Shown: positions 42,360 through 51,743, numbered from the stretch's first letter. The stretch is DNA of 64,000 bases from Fulvivirga sp. M361 (GCF_007097395.1 NZ_VKDC01000033.1:58257-122256); one strand, 5' to 3'. Numbers and translations are program-made. The notes: generated from the letters alone by a model not told the origin.

Positions 42360-43352
42360 CTACACTTCAACGTGTGATCCGAAAGTAGCTTCTATTTCTT
42401 CCAGGATGCCAAGTATTTCAACGTATGTATCCGTTTCTACCAGGCGTGTTCTAAAGGGTTTAAAATTAGGTATACCTCTGAAATAGTTTGTATAATGTCT
42501 TCTCATTTCAAAGAGACCTTGCCTTTCTCCTTTCCATTCCACTGAGAAGTCCAGGTGTTTTCGCGCTACGGCAATACGATCATCCAATGTCGGCGAAGCC
42601 AGATGGTCACCTGTTTTAAAATAATATTTTACTTCATTAAATATCCAGGGATATCCAATGGCAGCACGTCCAATCATAATGCCGTCAACACCATATTTAT
42701 TCCTGTATTCAAGGGCTTTTTCGGGAGTGTCTATGTCGCCATTGCCAAAAATTGGAATATGGATATCGGGATGGTTTTTCACCTCTGCTATTTTTGTCCA
42801 GTCGGCTTCTCCTTTATACATCTGCTTTCGCGTGCGCCCGTGTATGGTGAGCGCCTGGATTCCTACATCTTGAAGCCTTTTAGCCACCTCTACAATTTTG
42901 ATAGTGTTCTCATCCCATCCAAGACGTGTTTTTACCGTCACAGGCAAATTAACCTGCTTGACAATTTCTTCCGTCATCTTCTGCATTTTAGGAAGGTCCA
43001 GAAGAATACCGGCACCTGCTCCTTTGCACGCTACTTTTTTCACGGGGCATCCGTAGTTGATATCCACTATTTCAGGTTCAGCCTCCTCCGCTATTCCGGC
43101 TGCCTCACGCATAGAATCTATCTTATCACCGAATATTTGTATACCTATCGGGCGTTCATAATCATAAATATCCAGTTTTTGCACACTTTTTTCCGCATGC
43201 CTAATAAGCCCTTCTGAAGAGATAAACTCTGTATACATCAGGTCAGCGCCATTTTCTTTGCATACCGCACGGAATGGAGGGTCACTCACATCTTCCATGG
43301 GCGCCAAAAGCAAGGGGAATTCTCCTAATTCAATGTCTGCTATCTTAACCAT
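42360..43352 (-). CDS. dusB: tRNA-dihydrouridine synthase B
   Basis: A 330-residue FMN enzyme of the DUS family. LLLAPMEDVSDPPFRAV (residues 15-31) gives the FMN-binding start, and NYGCPVKKV (99-107) has the catalytic Cys102 that protonates the uracil ring. TVKTRLGWD and IHGRTRKQMY follow, then GNGDIDTPEKA and GIMIGRAAIGYPW of the barrel's phosphate-binding end. It reduces uridines in the D-loop of tRNA. It is divergent from the CPBP protease gene with a 53-bp gap and precedes an EamA gene. Confidence 0.95.
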   Translation of the reverse strand: MVKIADIELGEFPLLLAPMEDVSDPPFRAVCKENGADLMYTEFISSEGLIRHAEKSVQKLDIYDYERPIGIQIFGDKIDSMREAAGIAEEAEPEIVDINYGCPVKKVACKGAGAGILLDLPKMQKMTEEIVKQVNLPVTVKTRLGWDENTIKIVEVAKRLQDVGIQALTIHGRTRKQMYKGEADWTKIAEVKNHPDIHIPIFGNGDIDTPEKALEYRNKYGVDGIMIGRAAIGYPWIFNEVKYYFKTGDHLASPTLDDRIAVARKHLDFSVEWKGERQGLFEMRRHYTNYFRGIPNFKPFRTRLVETDTYVEILGILEEIEATFGSHVEV

Positions 43353-43405
43353 ATCGCTATCACCACCTATACTATTGAAAATAAGGCGTAAATTTAACCC
43401 AATTT

Positions 43406-44347
43406 ATGGATAAATTCGATAATCATTTCTTACTGCCTGAAGAGCACAGCCCTGCTTCTTCGGCTTTACTTGCCTTACTTGTCTCATTGATCTCATTTTT
43501 CGTCGTAGGTCCTACGATAGGGCTTCTACTGGCTATACCCTTTTATGATGGGTCTATATTAGAGTTTGCCGAAGGCCTTTCTAATCCGACAGCATCCAAT
43601 ACATATAAAATACCATTGTTTATACTTCAGGGTGCGGCAACCCTGCTGGGATTGTTTGTCATCCCTGCCATATACCTTCGGTTTAGAGAAAAGATTACAC
43701 TATCATCTCTTGTAGCTAAACCAGTAAGCTTGTTACCCTGGATACTTACCGGCATCATTACCATTACTTTCATGGCCGTCAATGCGTATTTCATTGAATG
43801 GAATGCCACCATCACTTTTCCGGAGTTTCTAAGCGGTTTTGAAAGCTGGGCACGCAAGACCGAAGAGGCAGCAGCTCTGATGACAGAGTATCTCACCACA
43901 TTTGACAACACTTCTCAATTTATTATTGCCTTTTTGGTGATCGCTGTTTTCGCAGCCTTGGGAGAGGAATTAGTTTTTAGGGGCATACTCCAAAATATGC
44001 TCTACAAAGCTTCAGGTAATATTCACCTGGCGATTTGGTTGTCAGCTTTTCTTTTCAGCGCCATCCATTTCCAGTTTTTCGGATTTATTCCCAGAATGTT
44101 GCTTGGTGCTCTTTTTGGTTATTTATATTATTGGTCATCAAACCTTTGGATGCCTGTTTTCGCTCATTTCGTCAATAATGGCTTTACTTTGGTGATGGTT
44201 TTTCTTCATAACAACGGTGTAGTGGATTTTGATATTGAAAATAGTGAAGCTCCTTCTTGGCCCTCTGTGCTTTTATTCACTATCATTACTGCAGGACTCT
44301 TATTTTACTTTAGAAATCATTTCCTCAAAAAAACATACCTTAAATGA
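43406..44347 (+). CDS. CPBP-family intramembrane glutamic protease
   Basis: A 313-residue membrane protein with about 8 helices. The CPBP (Abi/Rce1-type) motifs are present: EELVFRG at residues 187-193 with the paired catalytic Glu, His221 in SAIHFQF and a later His in FAHFVNNG. These enzymes cleave peptides within membranes; some act on prenylated proteins or confer bacteriocin self-immunity. The stop overlaps the next gene's ATG by 4 bp. Its operon with a DUF2007 protein and cdsA points to an envelope role, but the target is unknown. Confidence 0.9.
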   Translation: MDKFDNHFLLPEEHSPASSALLALLVSLISFFVVGPTIGLLLAIPFYDGSILEFAEGLSNPTASNTYKIPLFILQGAATLLGLFVIPAIYLRFREKITLSSLVAKPVSLLPWILTGIITITFMAVNAYFIEWNATITFPEFLSGFESWARKTEEAAALMTEYLTTFDNTSQFIIAFLVIAVFAALGEELVFRGILQNMLYKASGNIHLAIWLSAFLFSAIHFQFFGFIPRMLLGALFGYLYYWSSNLWMPVFAHFVNNGFTLVMVFLHNNGVVDFDIENSEAPSWPSVLLFTIITAGLLFYFRNHFLKKTYLK

Positions 44348-44559
44348 GCAAGTGGCACAAAGTATTTAGCTCTTATGAGTCTTATAAAGCTGAAATTGTC
44401 AAAGACCTGCTCGAAGAAAACGGTGCTAATCCAGTTATAATCAACAAGCAAGACTCTTCTATTTCCAGCATCGGGCAGGGGCAATATGAAGTTCATGTAA
44501 TCGCTGATGAAGTGATCAGGTCATTGAAAATTATAGAGAATGAAGTCAATTTTGGGTAA
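44344..44559 (+). CDS. DUF2007-family small protein
   Basis: A 71-residue ferredoxin-like-fold protein: WHKVFSSYESYKAEIVKDLL, NGANPVIINKQDS, then YEVHVIADEVIRSLKII, the strand-helix-strand pattern of DUF2007 (putative signal-transducing protein). It is soluble and has no catalytic motif. It overlaps the protease gene by 4 bp and cdsA by 20 bp, so all three are translated together. The function is not known. Confidence 0.85.
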   Translation: MSKWHKVFSSYESYKAEIVKDLLEENGANPVIINKQDSSISSIGQGQYEVHVIADEVIRSLKIIENEVNFG

Positions 44560-45373
44560 GTATAGTAATCTGAAGCAACGTATAATTGCCGCACTACTAG
44601 GCGCCATAATCATTTTAGGAGGAACCTATTATAGCCCCTGGGCTTATTTCCTGATCTTTCTCCTGATCAGCATCACTACGCAGCTTGAATTCTACAAATT
44701 AGTAGGTTTGGATGGCATGCTCCCGCTGAAGACTTTCGGCACATTTTGTGGCTCTGTGCTATTCCTTATCTCCTTCCTGGTGGAAAGCGGGGCCATCGAA
44801 TCGAAATATTATTACCTCATATTTCCAGTTCTGGCGTGTGTTTACATGATCTATTTGTATCGAAAACGGGTGATCAAGCCTTTTCGGGGAATAGCTTTTA
44901 CTTTTTTAGGGATCATTTACGTTTCTATTCCTTTCTCACTCATAAATATTATTGCCTTTCACTCCGGGACATATACCGGCGAGCTCATTATGGGTTCTAT
45001 GCTCATATTATGGGCGAGCGACACCGGAGCATACTTTGCCGGTGTCCGTTTCGGTAAAAGAAAACTTTTCGAACGTGTTTCTCCTAAAAAATCATGGGAA
45101 GGAAGCATTGGAGGGCTTCTCCTGGCCCTGGTTATGACGTATGCTGTATCTCATTTACAAACCACCCTTGTCCTTTGGCAGTGGTTATGTGTCGGGATTA
45201 TCATTGTGGTCATAGGAACCTATGGAGACCTGGTAGAGTCGCTATTTAAAAGAAGCATTGAGATTAAGGACTCGGGCAGGATCATACCCGGGCATGGCGG
45301 ATTCCTGGACCGTTTTGACGGACTACTATTGTCCGCCCCCTTCATCACTGCTTTTCTCAAAATATTTCTGTGA
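44540..45373 (+). CDS. cdsA: Phosphatidate cytidylyltransferase
   Basis: A 277-residue membrane enzyme with about 8 helices. The C-terminal CdsA signature is present as KDSGRIIPGHGGFLDRFDG, with SWEGSIGG before it. It makes CDP-diacylglycerol from phosphatidate and CTP, the precursor for phospholipids. The psd gene two genes downstream completes phosphatidylethanolamine synthesis. The start at 44540 lies inside the DUF2007 gene (20-bp overlap) and gives a basic N-terminal segment ahead of the first helix. Confidence 0.96.
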   Translation: MKSILGKYSNLKQRIIAALLGAIIILGGTYYSPWAYFLIFLLISITTQLEFYKLVGLDGMLPLKTFGTFCGSVLFLISFLVESGAIESKYYYLIFPVLACVYMIYLYRKRVIKPFRGIAFTFLGIIYVSIPFSLINIIAFHSGTYTGELIMGSMLILWASDTGAYFAGVRFGKRKLFERVSPKKSWEGSIGGLLLALVMTYAVSHLQTTLVLWQWLCVGIIIVVIGTYGDLVESLFKRSIEIKDSGRIIPGHGGFLDRFDGLLLSAPFITAFLKIFL

Positions 45374-45398
45374 TTGTTCGTATTGGAAGAGAATTATT

Positions 45399-45406
45399 TA
45401 ACTTTG
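45399..45406 (+). promoter_or_regulatory. Candidate -7 element for the glutamate dehydrogenase family gene
   Basis: TAACTTTG is an exact TAnnTTTG match, 28 bp before the start at 45435, in the 61-bp gap after cdsA. A TTGT (45375-45378) lies 20 bp upstream, a plausible -33 element. It suggests the dehydrogenase has its own promoter. Confidence 0.55.
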
Positions 45407-45434
45407 CAACCGTTTTAAACACCAAATTTCACCT

Positions 45435-46709
45435 ATGGGTTATATAGAGCCGGCTCCTCTGAAGGATGAAGAGAATCCTTTTGAAGCGATGATGTCAAGG
45501 TTTCACATTGCCTCACAAATTCTGGGCCTTGACGATGAGGTCTACAACGTATTAAAATCTCCAGCAAAACAAGTGATTGTATCCCTACCCATCACCATGG
45601 ATGATGGATCAATCCGTGTTTTTGATGGTTACAGGGTAGTACACTCTAATATTCTGGGGCCTTCCAAAGGAGGCATCCGTTTCGATCCCGGAGTGAATCT
45701 CGATGAAGTAAAGGCACTAGCGGCCTGGATGACATGGAAATGTGCTGTAGTGGATATACCTTATGGTGGTGCCAAGGGGGGGATACAATGCAATCCCAGA
45801 GAGATGTCAGCTGGTGAGATAGAACGTCTGACCAGGTCCTATACCAGTTCTATGATAGAGATCTTTGGAGCTGACAGGGACATACCGGCACCAGATATGG
45901 GTACCGGTCCGCGGGAGATGGCCTGGTTAATGGATGAATATTCCCGAACACAGGGTATGACCATTAACTCGGTGGTTACAGGTAAGCCACTCGTTTTAGG
46001 CGGTTCATTAGGACGTACAGAAGCTACAGGAAGGGGAGTAATGGTATCCGCACTGGCTGCTATGGAAAAACTAAAGATCAACCCATACAAATCCACGTGC
46101 GCCGTACAGGGCTTTGGAAATGTAGGCTCTTTTGCAGCGTTACTGCTAGCGGAAAGAGGAGTGAAAATTGTAGCAATTAGCGACCTGTCAGGGGCTTATT
46201 ATAATGCAAATGGCATCGATATAGAGGGGGCTATAGCATACCGAAACAATAACAAGGGATCGCTCGAAGGATACGCCGAAGTAGAAAAAATAGATGGAAG
46301 TGCTATTCTCGAACTGGAAGTGGATGTACTGGTGCCTGCTGCCACTGAAGATGTCATCAATTCTCATAATGCGGAAAAAATCAAGGCAAAATTAATTGTG
46401 GAAGGTGCCAATGGCCCAACCTCTGCTAAGGCAGATACCATTATTAATGATAAAGGAATAATAGTAGCTCCTGATATCCTGGCAAATGCGGGAGGTGTAA
46501 CGGTGTCTTATTTCGAGTGGGTACAAAACAGACTGGGGTATAAGTGGACTGGTGAGCGTGTAAACAGGCGATCAGACAGGATCATGAAAGATGCTTTTGA
46601 CAATGTATACAAGACCTCCCAGGAGTATAACATCTCCATGCGAATTGCCGCTTATGTTGTAGCTATAGATAAAGTGGCTAAAACGTATAAGTACCGTGGT
46701 GGTTATTAA
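45435..46709 (+). CDS. Glu/Leu/Phe/Val dehydrogenase (glutamate dehydrogenase type)
   Basis: A 424-residue dehydrogenase. The N-terminal catalytic domain has GPSKGGIRF (residues 75-83), WKCAVVDIPYGGAKGGI with Lys102 and Lys114, and PAPDMGTG; the Rossmann domain has VQGFGNVGSFAA near residue 222. The length and motifs fit hexameric glutamate dehydrogenase, which interconverts glutamate and 2-oxoglutarate plus ammonia; leucine or phenylalanine use is less likely but cannot be excluded. It probably has its own promoter. Confidence 0.93.
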   Translation: MGYIEPAPLKDEENPFEAMMSRFHIASQILGLDDEVYNVLKSPAKQVIVSLPITMDDGSIRVFDGYRVVHSNILGPSKGGIRFDPGVNLDEVKALAAWMTWKCAVVDIPYGGAKGGIQCNPREMSAGEIERLTRSYTSSMIEIFGADRDIPAPDMGTGPREMAWLMDEYSRTQGMTINSVVTGKPLVLGGSLGRTEATGRGVMVSALAAMEKLKINPYKSTCAVQGFGNVGSFAALLLAERGVKIVAISDLSGAYYNANGIDIEGAIAYRNNNKGSLEGYAEVEKIDGSAILELEVDVLVPAATEDVINSHNAEKIKAKLIVEGANGPTSAKADTIINDKGIIVAPDILANAGGVTVSYFEWVQNRLGYKWTGERVNRRSDRIMKDAFDNVYKTSQEYNISMRIAAYVVAIDKVAKTYKYRGGY

Positions 46710-46748
46710 TACCTCTGCTTAAGTTGGTTTATTTAAGAATTCTCTATT

Positions 46749-47405
46749 GTGACAATCCATAAAGAAGGCCGGACATTACTTTTTGTTCTGTTACCGGCTC
46801 TTGTAATTATAAATCTCATTATCCATTTCTATTTTGGTGTTGGTGTGGTTCTGTATATAATAATAGCACTAAGCGCTGTTTTCTACCTGCTGATTTTACA
46901 GTTCTTCAGAAGCCCTCACATCCAATCGCCTATCAGTGATAAGCATGTGCTTGCACCAGCGGATGGCAAGGTGGTAGTGATAGAGGAAACCATTGAAAAT
47001 GAGTACTTTAAAGATAAAAGGATTCAGGTATCTATATTTATGTCACCGATCAATGTACATGTAAACCGTATGCCGGTAAAGGGTTTTATTGAATTTTTCA
47101 AATATCACCCCGGAAAGTATCTGGTAGCGTGGCACCCTAAATCCAGCACCGAAAATGAGCGCACCACAGTGGTGGCGAAAACTGACAATGGTGTACAGGT
47201 GCTTTTTCGGCAAATTGCAGGAGCATTGGCACGCCGAATAAAATGGTACATTGATGAAGGCGACAAACTGGAGCAAGGTCAAGAGTTTGGGTTTATCAAA
47301 TTTGGGTCAAGGGTGGATGTTTTTTTACCGTTGGGTACAGATATAAAGGCAAGAATCGGTGATAAAACTACCGGTGGAGTAACGGTAATAGCAGAATTGA
47401 CCTGA
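46749..47405 (+). CDS. psd: Phosphatidylserine decarboxylase family protein
   Basis: A 218-residue proenzyme with GTG start and two N-terminal membrane helices (residues about 8-50). LAPADGKVVVIEE, IFMSPINVHVNRMP (with the HVNR block) and KFGSRVDVF are typical of the short Psd type. Self-cleavage is expected between Gly186 and Ser187, leaving a pyruvoyl group on the small subunit. It makes phosphatidylethanolamine from phosphatidylserine, downstream of CdsA. It is 39 bp after the dehydrogenase gene. Confidence 0.94.
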   Translation: MTIHKEGRTLLFVLLPALVIINLIIHFYFGVGVVLYIIIALSAVFYLLILQFFRSPHIQSPISDKHVLAPADGKVVVIEETIENEYFKDKRIQVSIFMSPINVHVNRMPVKGFIEFFKYHPGKYLVAWHPKSSTENERTTVVAKTDNGVQVLFRQIAGALARRIKWYIDEGDKLEQGQEFGFIKFGSRVDVFLPLGTDIKARIGDKTTGGVTVIAELT

Positions 47406-47469
47406 GTAAATACCATCTTTTCTTAGTTATTTTGACAACAGGTTTAAGCGAAGCTTAGCATATGATCAA

Positions 47470-48576
47470 ATGAAAATACCTTTTGTTGATTTAACTTCTC
47501 AATATCATACGATTAAAAAGGAGGTCGATGAAGCCATCTCAAAAGTACTTGAAGGTGGTGTTTTCATTGGAGGCAAGCCTGTGGAAGCTTTTGAGAAATG
47601 TTTTCAAAATCTCTACGATACAAAACATTGCATAGGTGTAGGCAGTGGCACCGATGCCATTTATATTACTTTGAAAATGCTTGGCATTGGCCCTGGAGAT
47701 GAAGTGATTACAGCAGCTAACGGCTGGATCTCTACGGCCGCCGCTGTAACACAAACAGGTGCCACACCCGTTTTCGTGGATATAGACCCCTCCACTTATA
47801 CTATAAATGTAAACCTTATTCCAAAAGCACTCTCATCACGTACCAGGGCCATACTACCCGTGCATCTTTATGGTCAATCCGCTCATATCCGTAAAATCAG
47901 TGAGATATGTGAGGCCCATAACTTATTTCTCGTAGAGGATTGTGCACAGGCCCATCTAACGGAAGAAAATAGGGTCAAAGCCGGAACTTTCGGAAATGCA
48001 GGCATATTCAGCTTTTACCCTGTAAAGAACCTGGGAAGCTACGGTAACGCCGGTTGCATTATTACTGAAGATGACCACCTAGCCACTGAGATAAGGACCT
48101 TCGCCAATAACGGTGCTCTGAAAAAACATCACCACACTATGGAAGGCATCAATAGCCAATTGGATACTCTTCAGGCGGCTGTTTTGAATGTAAAATCAAA
48201 ATATATCGAGCAGTGGAATGCCCAACGTATTAAAAACGCTGCCCTTTATGCATCACTGCTCTCTGAAACAGATCAAATACATCTTCCTACAGTAAGAAAG
48301 GACACCAGGCACACTTTTCATTTGTATGTAATAAGAACGAAACGAAGAGACGCTCTGAAAGAATATTTAGAGGAAGCAGGTATTCAAACAGCCATTCATT
48401 ACCCTGTAGCGTTACCCAATTTACCGGCCTACAGGCATTTGAATACAAAACCGTCTGATTTTCCGGTGGCCACCCAATATCAAAATGAAATTCTTTCGCT
48501 ACCCATTTACCCTGAGATGACCGAGGATATGATCTATTTGATTATTGAAAAGATAAAGTCTTTCTTTGGTAAATAA
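47470..48576 (+). CDS. DegT/DnrJ/EryC1/StrS aminotransferase
   Basis: A 368-residue PLP enzyme of the sugar-aminotransferase family. The N terminus IPFVDLTSQYHTIKKEVD is typical, GSGTDAIYITLKMLGI gives the phosphate-binding loop, EDCAQAH (156-162) holds the PLP-stacking Asp, and SFYPVKNLGSYGNAG carries the Schiff-base Lys186. Such enzymes add an amino group to a keto-sugar nucleotide for surface glycans. It lies away from the polysaccharide genes at the right end; no other sugar gene is adjacent. The exact sugar is unknown. Confidence 0.93.
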   Translation: MKIPFVDLTSQYHTIKKEVDEAISKVLEGGVFIGGKPVEAFEKCFQNLYDTKHCIGVGSGTDAIYITLKMLGIGPGDEVITAANGWISTAAAVTQTGATPVFVDIDPSTYTINVNLIPKALSSRTRAILPVHLYGQSAHIRKISEICEAHNLFLVEDCAQAHLTEENRVKAGTFGNAGIFSFYPVKNLGSYGNAGCIITEDDHLATEIRTFANNGALKKHHHTMEGINSQLDTLQAAVLNVKSKYIEQWNAQRIKNAALYASLLSETDQIHLPTVRKDTRHTFHLYVIRTKRRDALKEYLEEAGIQTAIHYPVALPNLPAYRHLNTKPSDFPVATQYQNEILSLPIYPEMTEDMIYLIIEKIKSFFGK

Positions 48577-48595
48577 ACAAGGAACACCCAAACAC

Positions 48596-49078
48596 CTAGA
48601 ATTTACCCTCTAACAGCCGCATAATGCTTCCGAGGTACTCACGATCAATTTCATCGAAATCATTCAATTTGTTGCTATCTACATCCAGAATAAGTACCAC
48701 CTCGTCTTTATCAAAAGCAGGAAGTACAATTTCAGACCTGGAATCAGAGCTGCAGGCTATATGACCGGGAAATTGGTCTACATCCGGAACCAGCAAAGTT
48801 TCACCTTGCTCCCAGGAAGTACCACATACACCTTTCCCTTTTCGGATCCTGGTGCAGGCAATGGGTCCCTGAAAAGGTCCTAAAACCAACTCGTTCTGTT
48901 TCACCAGGTAAAACCCTACCCAGAAAAACCCCATACCGGATTTCAACACAGCCGTGATATTTGCAAGATTGGCGATTAGGTCTGTCTCGTCAGATATAAG
49001 TGCTTTTATCTGAGGTACAAGCAGTTCATATTTTTCACGTTTATCAGATGAGGTCGGTATAACAAGTTCTTCGGCCAT
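48596..49078 (-). CDS. msrC: Free methionine-(R)-sulfoxide reductase, GAF domain
   Basis: A 160-residue single GAF-domain protein. The three cysteines of the fRMsr family are present with the expected spacing: Cys75 in GPIACTRI, Cys85 in KGVCGTSW and Cys109 in GHIACSS. It reduces free methionine-R-sulfoxide in the cytoplasm, part of oxidative-damage repair. It follows ribD by 69 bp on the minus strand and converges on the aminotransferase gene. Confidence 0.93.
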   Translation of the reverse strand: MAEELVIPTSSDKREKYELLVPQIKALISDETDLIANLANITAVLKSGMGFFWVGFYLVKQNELVLGPFQGPIACTRIRKGKGVCGTSWEQGETLLVPDVDQFPGHIACSSDSRSEIVLPAFDKDEVVLILDVDSNKLNDFDEIDREYLGSIMRLLEGKF

Positions 49079-49147
49079 GGTATTTTATTAATATCATCAG
49101 TCAATGTTCAAGATATGCATGAACAACTATGAATTTCATATTTTAGT

Positions 49148-50170
49148 TTAACTATTCTTGTAATAGATGAGGCGATCGCCATGAATGTTTTCTTCGCGAC
49201 AGAAGGCCTTTAAGACGGGAGCTTTTATTCCACAACCAAAAGTCTGCTGTGAAATAAAAACACGCGCTTCATTCCAAAGGCTTTCCTGAATAAACAGATC
49301 CAATGTCTTTTTGCCTCCTTCGATTATAATGGACCTGATGCCTTTTGTGTAGAGGTCTTCCAGCAGGCTCTTTTCAAAATGATCTGAAGTCAATTGCACC
49401 CACTCATTTTGTCCATCGACCTTATCCTCCTTAAGATTATAGCATATTGTTCGCTCAGAACCATCAAAAAGATTAAGATCAGTAGAAAGTCTCAGGTGCC
49501 TGTCTATCACTATCCTGACAGGGTTTTTCCCAGAAACCTCACGCACGTTTAACCTGGGATCATCATACAAGGCGGTATTGGTTCCTACCAAAATCGCATC
49601 TTCTTCCGCTCTCCAGGTATGTACCAGCATCCGACTGTATTGATTGCTTATCCATTTGGAATCATGGTTTTCACGGGCCAGAAATCCGTCGTTGGTTTCT
49701 GCCCATTTCAGTATAACATATGGTCTTTTTTTTGTCATACTAAATAAAAACCTCTTATTCATTTCAGAAGCTAATTCCTTAAGTAAACCTGTTTCTACAG
49801 CTATTCCAGCTTTTTTTAATTTTCCTATGCCTTTTTCTAATACCAATGGATTAGGGTCTGGCACAGCAATAAATACTTTTTTAACACTATGCTCAATAAG
49901 CAGGTCTGCACATGGTGGTGTCTTACCGTAATGTGCACAAGGTTCTAACGTGACATAAACTGTGCTCTCAGGTAGTAACCTCTTGTCTTGCACGCTGTTA
50001 ATAGCATTAACCTCAGCATGGCCCTCACCATACTTACGATGCCAACCCTCACCAATGATCTTGTTATTGTATACAATAACGCATCCCACCATAGGGTTCG
50101 GACTTACATTCCCTTTACCATACTGAGCAATCTCGATGGCGCGAAGCATATATAGCTCATGTTCATTCAT
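49148..50170 (-). CDS. ribD: Bifunctional riboflavin biosynthesis deaminase/reductase
   Basis: A 340-residue protein. Residues 1-145 are the zinc deaminase: HAEVNAI (51-57) with catalytic Glu53, and PCAHYGKTPPC with zinc ligands Cys78 and Cys87. Residues about 150-340 are the reductase (YVILKWAETNDGFLAR, GTNTALYDDPRLNVR, IIIEGGKKTLDLF). It performs the second and third steps from GTP to riboflavin. It is divergent from prmC, with a 100-bp gap once prmC is started at its likely ATG. Confidence 0.96.
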   Translation of the reverse strand: MNEHELYMLRAIEIAQYGKGNVSPNPMVGCVIVYNNKIIGEGWHRKYGEGHAEVNAINSVQDKRLLPESTVYVTLEPCAHYGKTPPCADLLIEHSVKKVFIAVPDPNPLVLEKGIGKLKKAGIAVETGLLKELASEMNKRFLFSMTKKRPYVILKWAETNDGFLARENHDSKWISNQYSRMLVHTWRAEEDAILVGTNTALYDDPRLNVREVSGKNPVRIVIDRHLRLSTDLNLFDGSERTICYNLKEDKVDGQNEWVQLTSDHFEKSLLEDLYTKGIRSIIIEGGKKTLDLFIQESLWNEARVFISQQTFGCGIKAPVLKAFCREENIHGDRLIYYKNS

Positions 50171-50195
50171 AGAAAAAGGATAAGGTATTTTACTA

Positions 50196-50203
50196 TATAT
50201 TTG
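50196..50203 (+). promoter_or_regulatory. Candidate -7 element for prmC
   Basis: TATATTTG is an exact TAnnTTTG match. Transcription would start near 50,209, so an upstream in-frame GTG at 50203 cannot be the start; this supports the ATG at 50275 for prmC and implies a leader of about 65 bases. Confidence 0.5.
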
Positions 50204-50274
50204 TGGTACTATGGCAAACTCAACCTCTGGTTTATATTCGCAATGTTAACGATAGACGGGTTATATCAGAAATA

Positions 50275-51168
50275 ATGGCAGAGATTCTTCCTAACTCTTC
50301 GAAAAAGCTGCTCCAATACATTTTGGATAGAATTGACATCCCTGAAACCAAGCAGGAGGTAGGTCAAATCGCCAATCTGATCATAGAGCATATATTTAAC
50401 CTTGATCGGGCTGAAATCATTGTAGACCGCTCGTTGAATATGACCTCTAAGGAAAAGAAAATGCTGGATGGATACATAGATCGGGTGAATAATAATGAGC
50501 CCATCCAATATATTTTGGAGGAAGCGGAGTTTTATGGAAGAAAATTCATGGTCAATGCTTCCGTACTGATCCCGAGAAATGAGACTGAAGAGTTGGTAGC
50601 TCTTATTGTGAAGGAGAATAAGGAAAAAAAGATCAAATTCCTCGATATTGGAACAGGTTCCGGATGTATCGCTATTACACTGGCTAAAGAATTGAAAGAA
50701 CCCAAGTCCGTTGCCATGGATTTTGACCCCAGGGTGATCAAAACAGCACGTGCAAACGCCTCAAAACTGGATACAGAAGTAGAGTTTTTGTTAATCGATA
50801 TTCTTACGGAGCCTATTCCTGGCGGATCTTTTGATCTGATTGTAAGTAATCCACCTTACATCCGAAGAAGTGAAAAAGAACAAATGAAGCCCAATGTACT
50901 AGACCATGAACCTGGAATGGCACTTTTTGTAAATGACAATGACCCACTCATTTTTTATCGGAGAATAGGGGAATTGGCACAAGCTGCGCTAAAAGATGGT
51001 GGAAAACTGTACTTTGAGGTAAATGAAAATTTTGCTGACGATACTAAAGTGATGTTAGAGGTTATGGGCTACACTTCAGTAGATGTCATACAGGACATTA
51101 ATGGCAAAGACAGGATAGTACGCGGGTTATGGTCCAATGATCTTTTCGCCCAGCCAGAAGGGTTTTGA
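50275..51168 (+). CDS. prmC: Peptide chain release factor N5-glutamine methyltransferase
   Basis: A 297-residue protein when started at the ATG at 50275 (MAEILPNSSK); the frame is open 24 codons further, but that stretch overlaps a promoter-like element. A helical N-terminal domain is followed by a SAM-binding domain with FLDIGTGSGCIAI (residues 122-134) and the NPPY substrate motif at 192-195, then the family's GELAQAALKDGGKLYFEV. It methylates the GGQ glutamine of release factors. Its last 42 bp overlap the 3' end of the convergent thiamine-pyrophosphokinase-like gene. Confidence 0.95.
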   Translation: MAEILPNSSKKLLQYILDRIDIPETKQEVGQIANLIIEHIFNLDRAEIIVDRSLNMTSKEKKMLDGYIDRVNNNEPIQYILEEAEFYGRKFMVNASVLIPRNETEELVALIVKENKEKKIKFLDIGTGSGCIAITLAKELKEPKSVAMDFDPRVIKTARANASKLDTEVEFLLIDILTEPIPGGSFDLIVSNPPYIRRSEKEQMKPNVLDHEPGMALFVNDNDPLIFYRRIGELAQAALKDGGKLYFEVNENFADDTKVMLEVMGYTSVDVIQDINGKDRIVRGLWSNDLFAQPEGF

Positions 51169-51741
51169 ACTACTCATTTCGATCCATCCTTCCTTTTTGA
51201 ATTGAAATGAACTGCCAAGATCAGACTCACAGGTCTTTATGTTACCGTTCGCAGAACATACGATATCAGCCGATGTAACGAACTCACTACCTGAGGCAAC
51301 CCATTTTTTAAAGAGGCCATCTGCCCTGAACCATCTGTATATTCCATCATAGTATACTATCGTTAGTATATTTTCTATATCGGACAGCTTTGTATCACGA
51401 AATGAGGAAAACGGTGACACAATATTGACTGAATTATACCCTGATGCCACTAAATAATGTAACGCCGTACTGAGACGATTTTCGTTATGCGTTGCGGTGA
51501 TAAACTGTAATGGCGCCTGATGTGTCAAGTCTTGTTTTAAATCTTCAGGTTCACCTTCACCACACAGCACCATATCTAACTTGAATCCATAAGAAAGTAC
51601 CTTTTCAAGTTGATCACTGGCAACCATGATTGTCGGAGCCCATTCCAACAGTTCTCCGAACCAGTTTTCCGACCCTGACATCAGGTCAAGGATTAAAAGA
51701 GCAGGTTCCTGCTCATCACGAACAATGTGATGAGAGGACAT
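51127..51741 (-). CDS. Thiamine pyrophosphokinase-like protein
   Basis: A 204-residue protein beginning MSSHHIVRDEQEPALLILDL, a start shared by Cytophagales proteins annotated as thiamine pyrophosphokinase. The later part has YNSVNIVSPFSSFRD and a beta-rich C-terminal half. The usual acidic motif (GDFDS-like) is replaced by CGEGEPEDL, so catalytic activity is uncertain. It lies 2 bp after the CDGSH gene and overlaps the 3' end of prmC by 42 bp on the opposite strand. Treat it as TPK-like, possibly inactive or diverged. Confidence 0.55.
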   Translation of the reverse strand: MSSHHIVRDEQEPALLILDLMSGSENWFGELLEWAPTIMVASDQLEKVLSYGFKLDMVLCGEGEPEDLKQDLTHQAPLQFITATHNENRLSTALHYLVASGYNSVNIVSPFSSFRDTKLSDIENILTIVYYDGIYRWFRADGLFKKWVASGSEFVTSADIVCSANGNIKTCESDLGSSFQFKKEGWIEMSSSKPFWLGEKIIGP

Positions 51742-51743
51742 AG

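Noticed and set aside
42555..43217. A 220-codon plus-strand frame opposite dusB
   Set aside because: It lies entirely antisense to a well-supported dusB gene, and its translation is rich in Phe/His/Ser with no domain.
50203..50274. A longer prmC product starting at GTG 50203
   Set aside because: The GTG is part of a TATATTTG promoter element, and the extra residues do not resemble the PrmC N terminus; ATG 50275 fits better.
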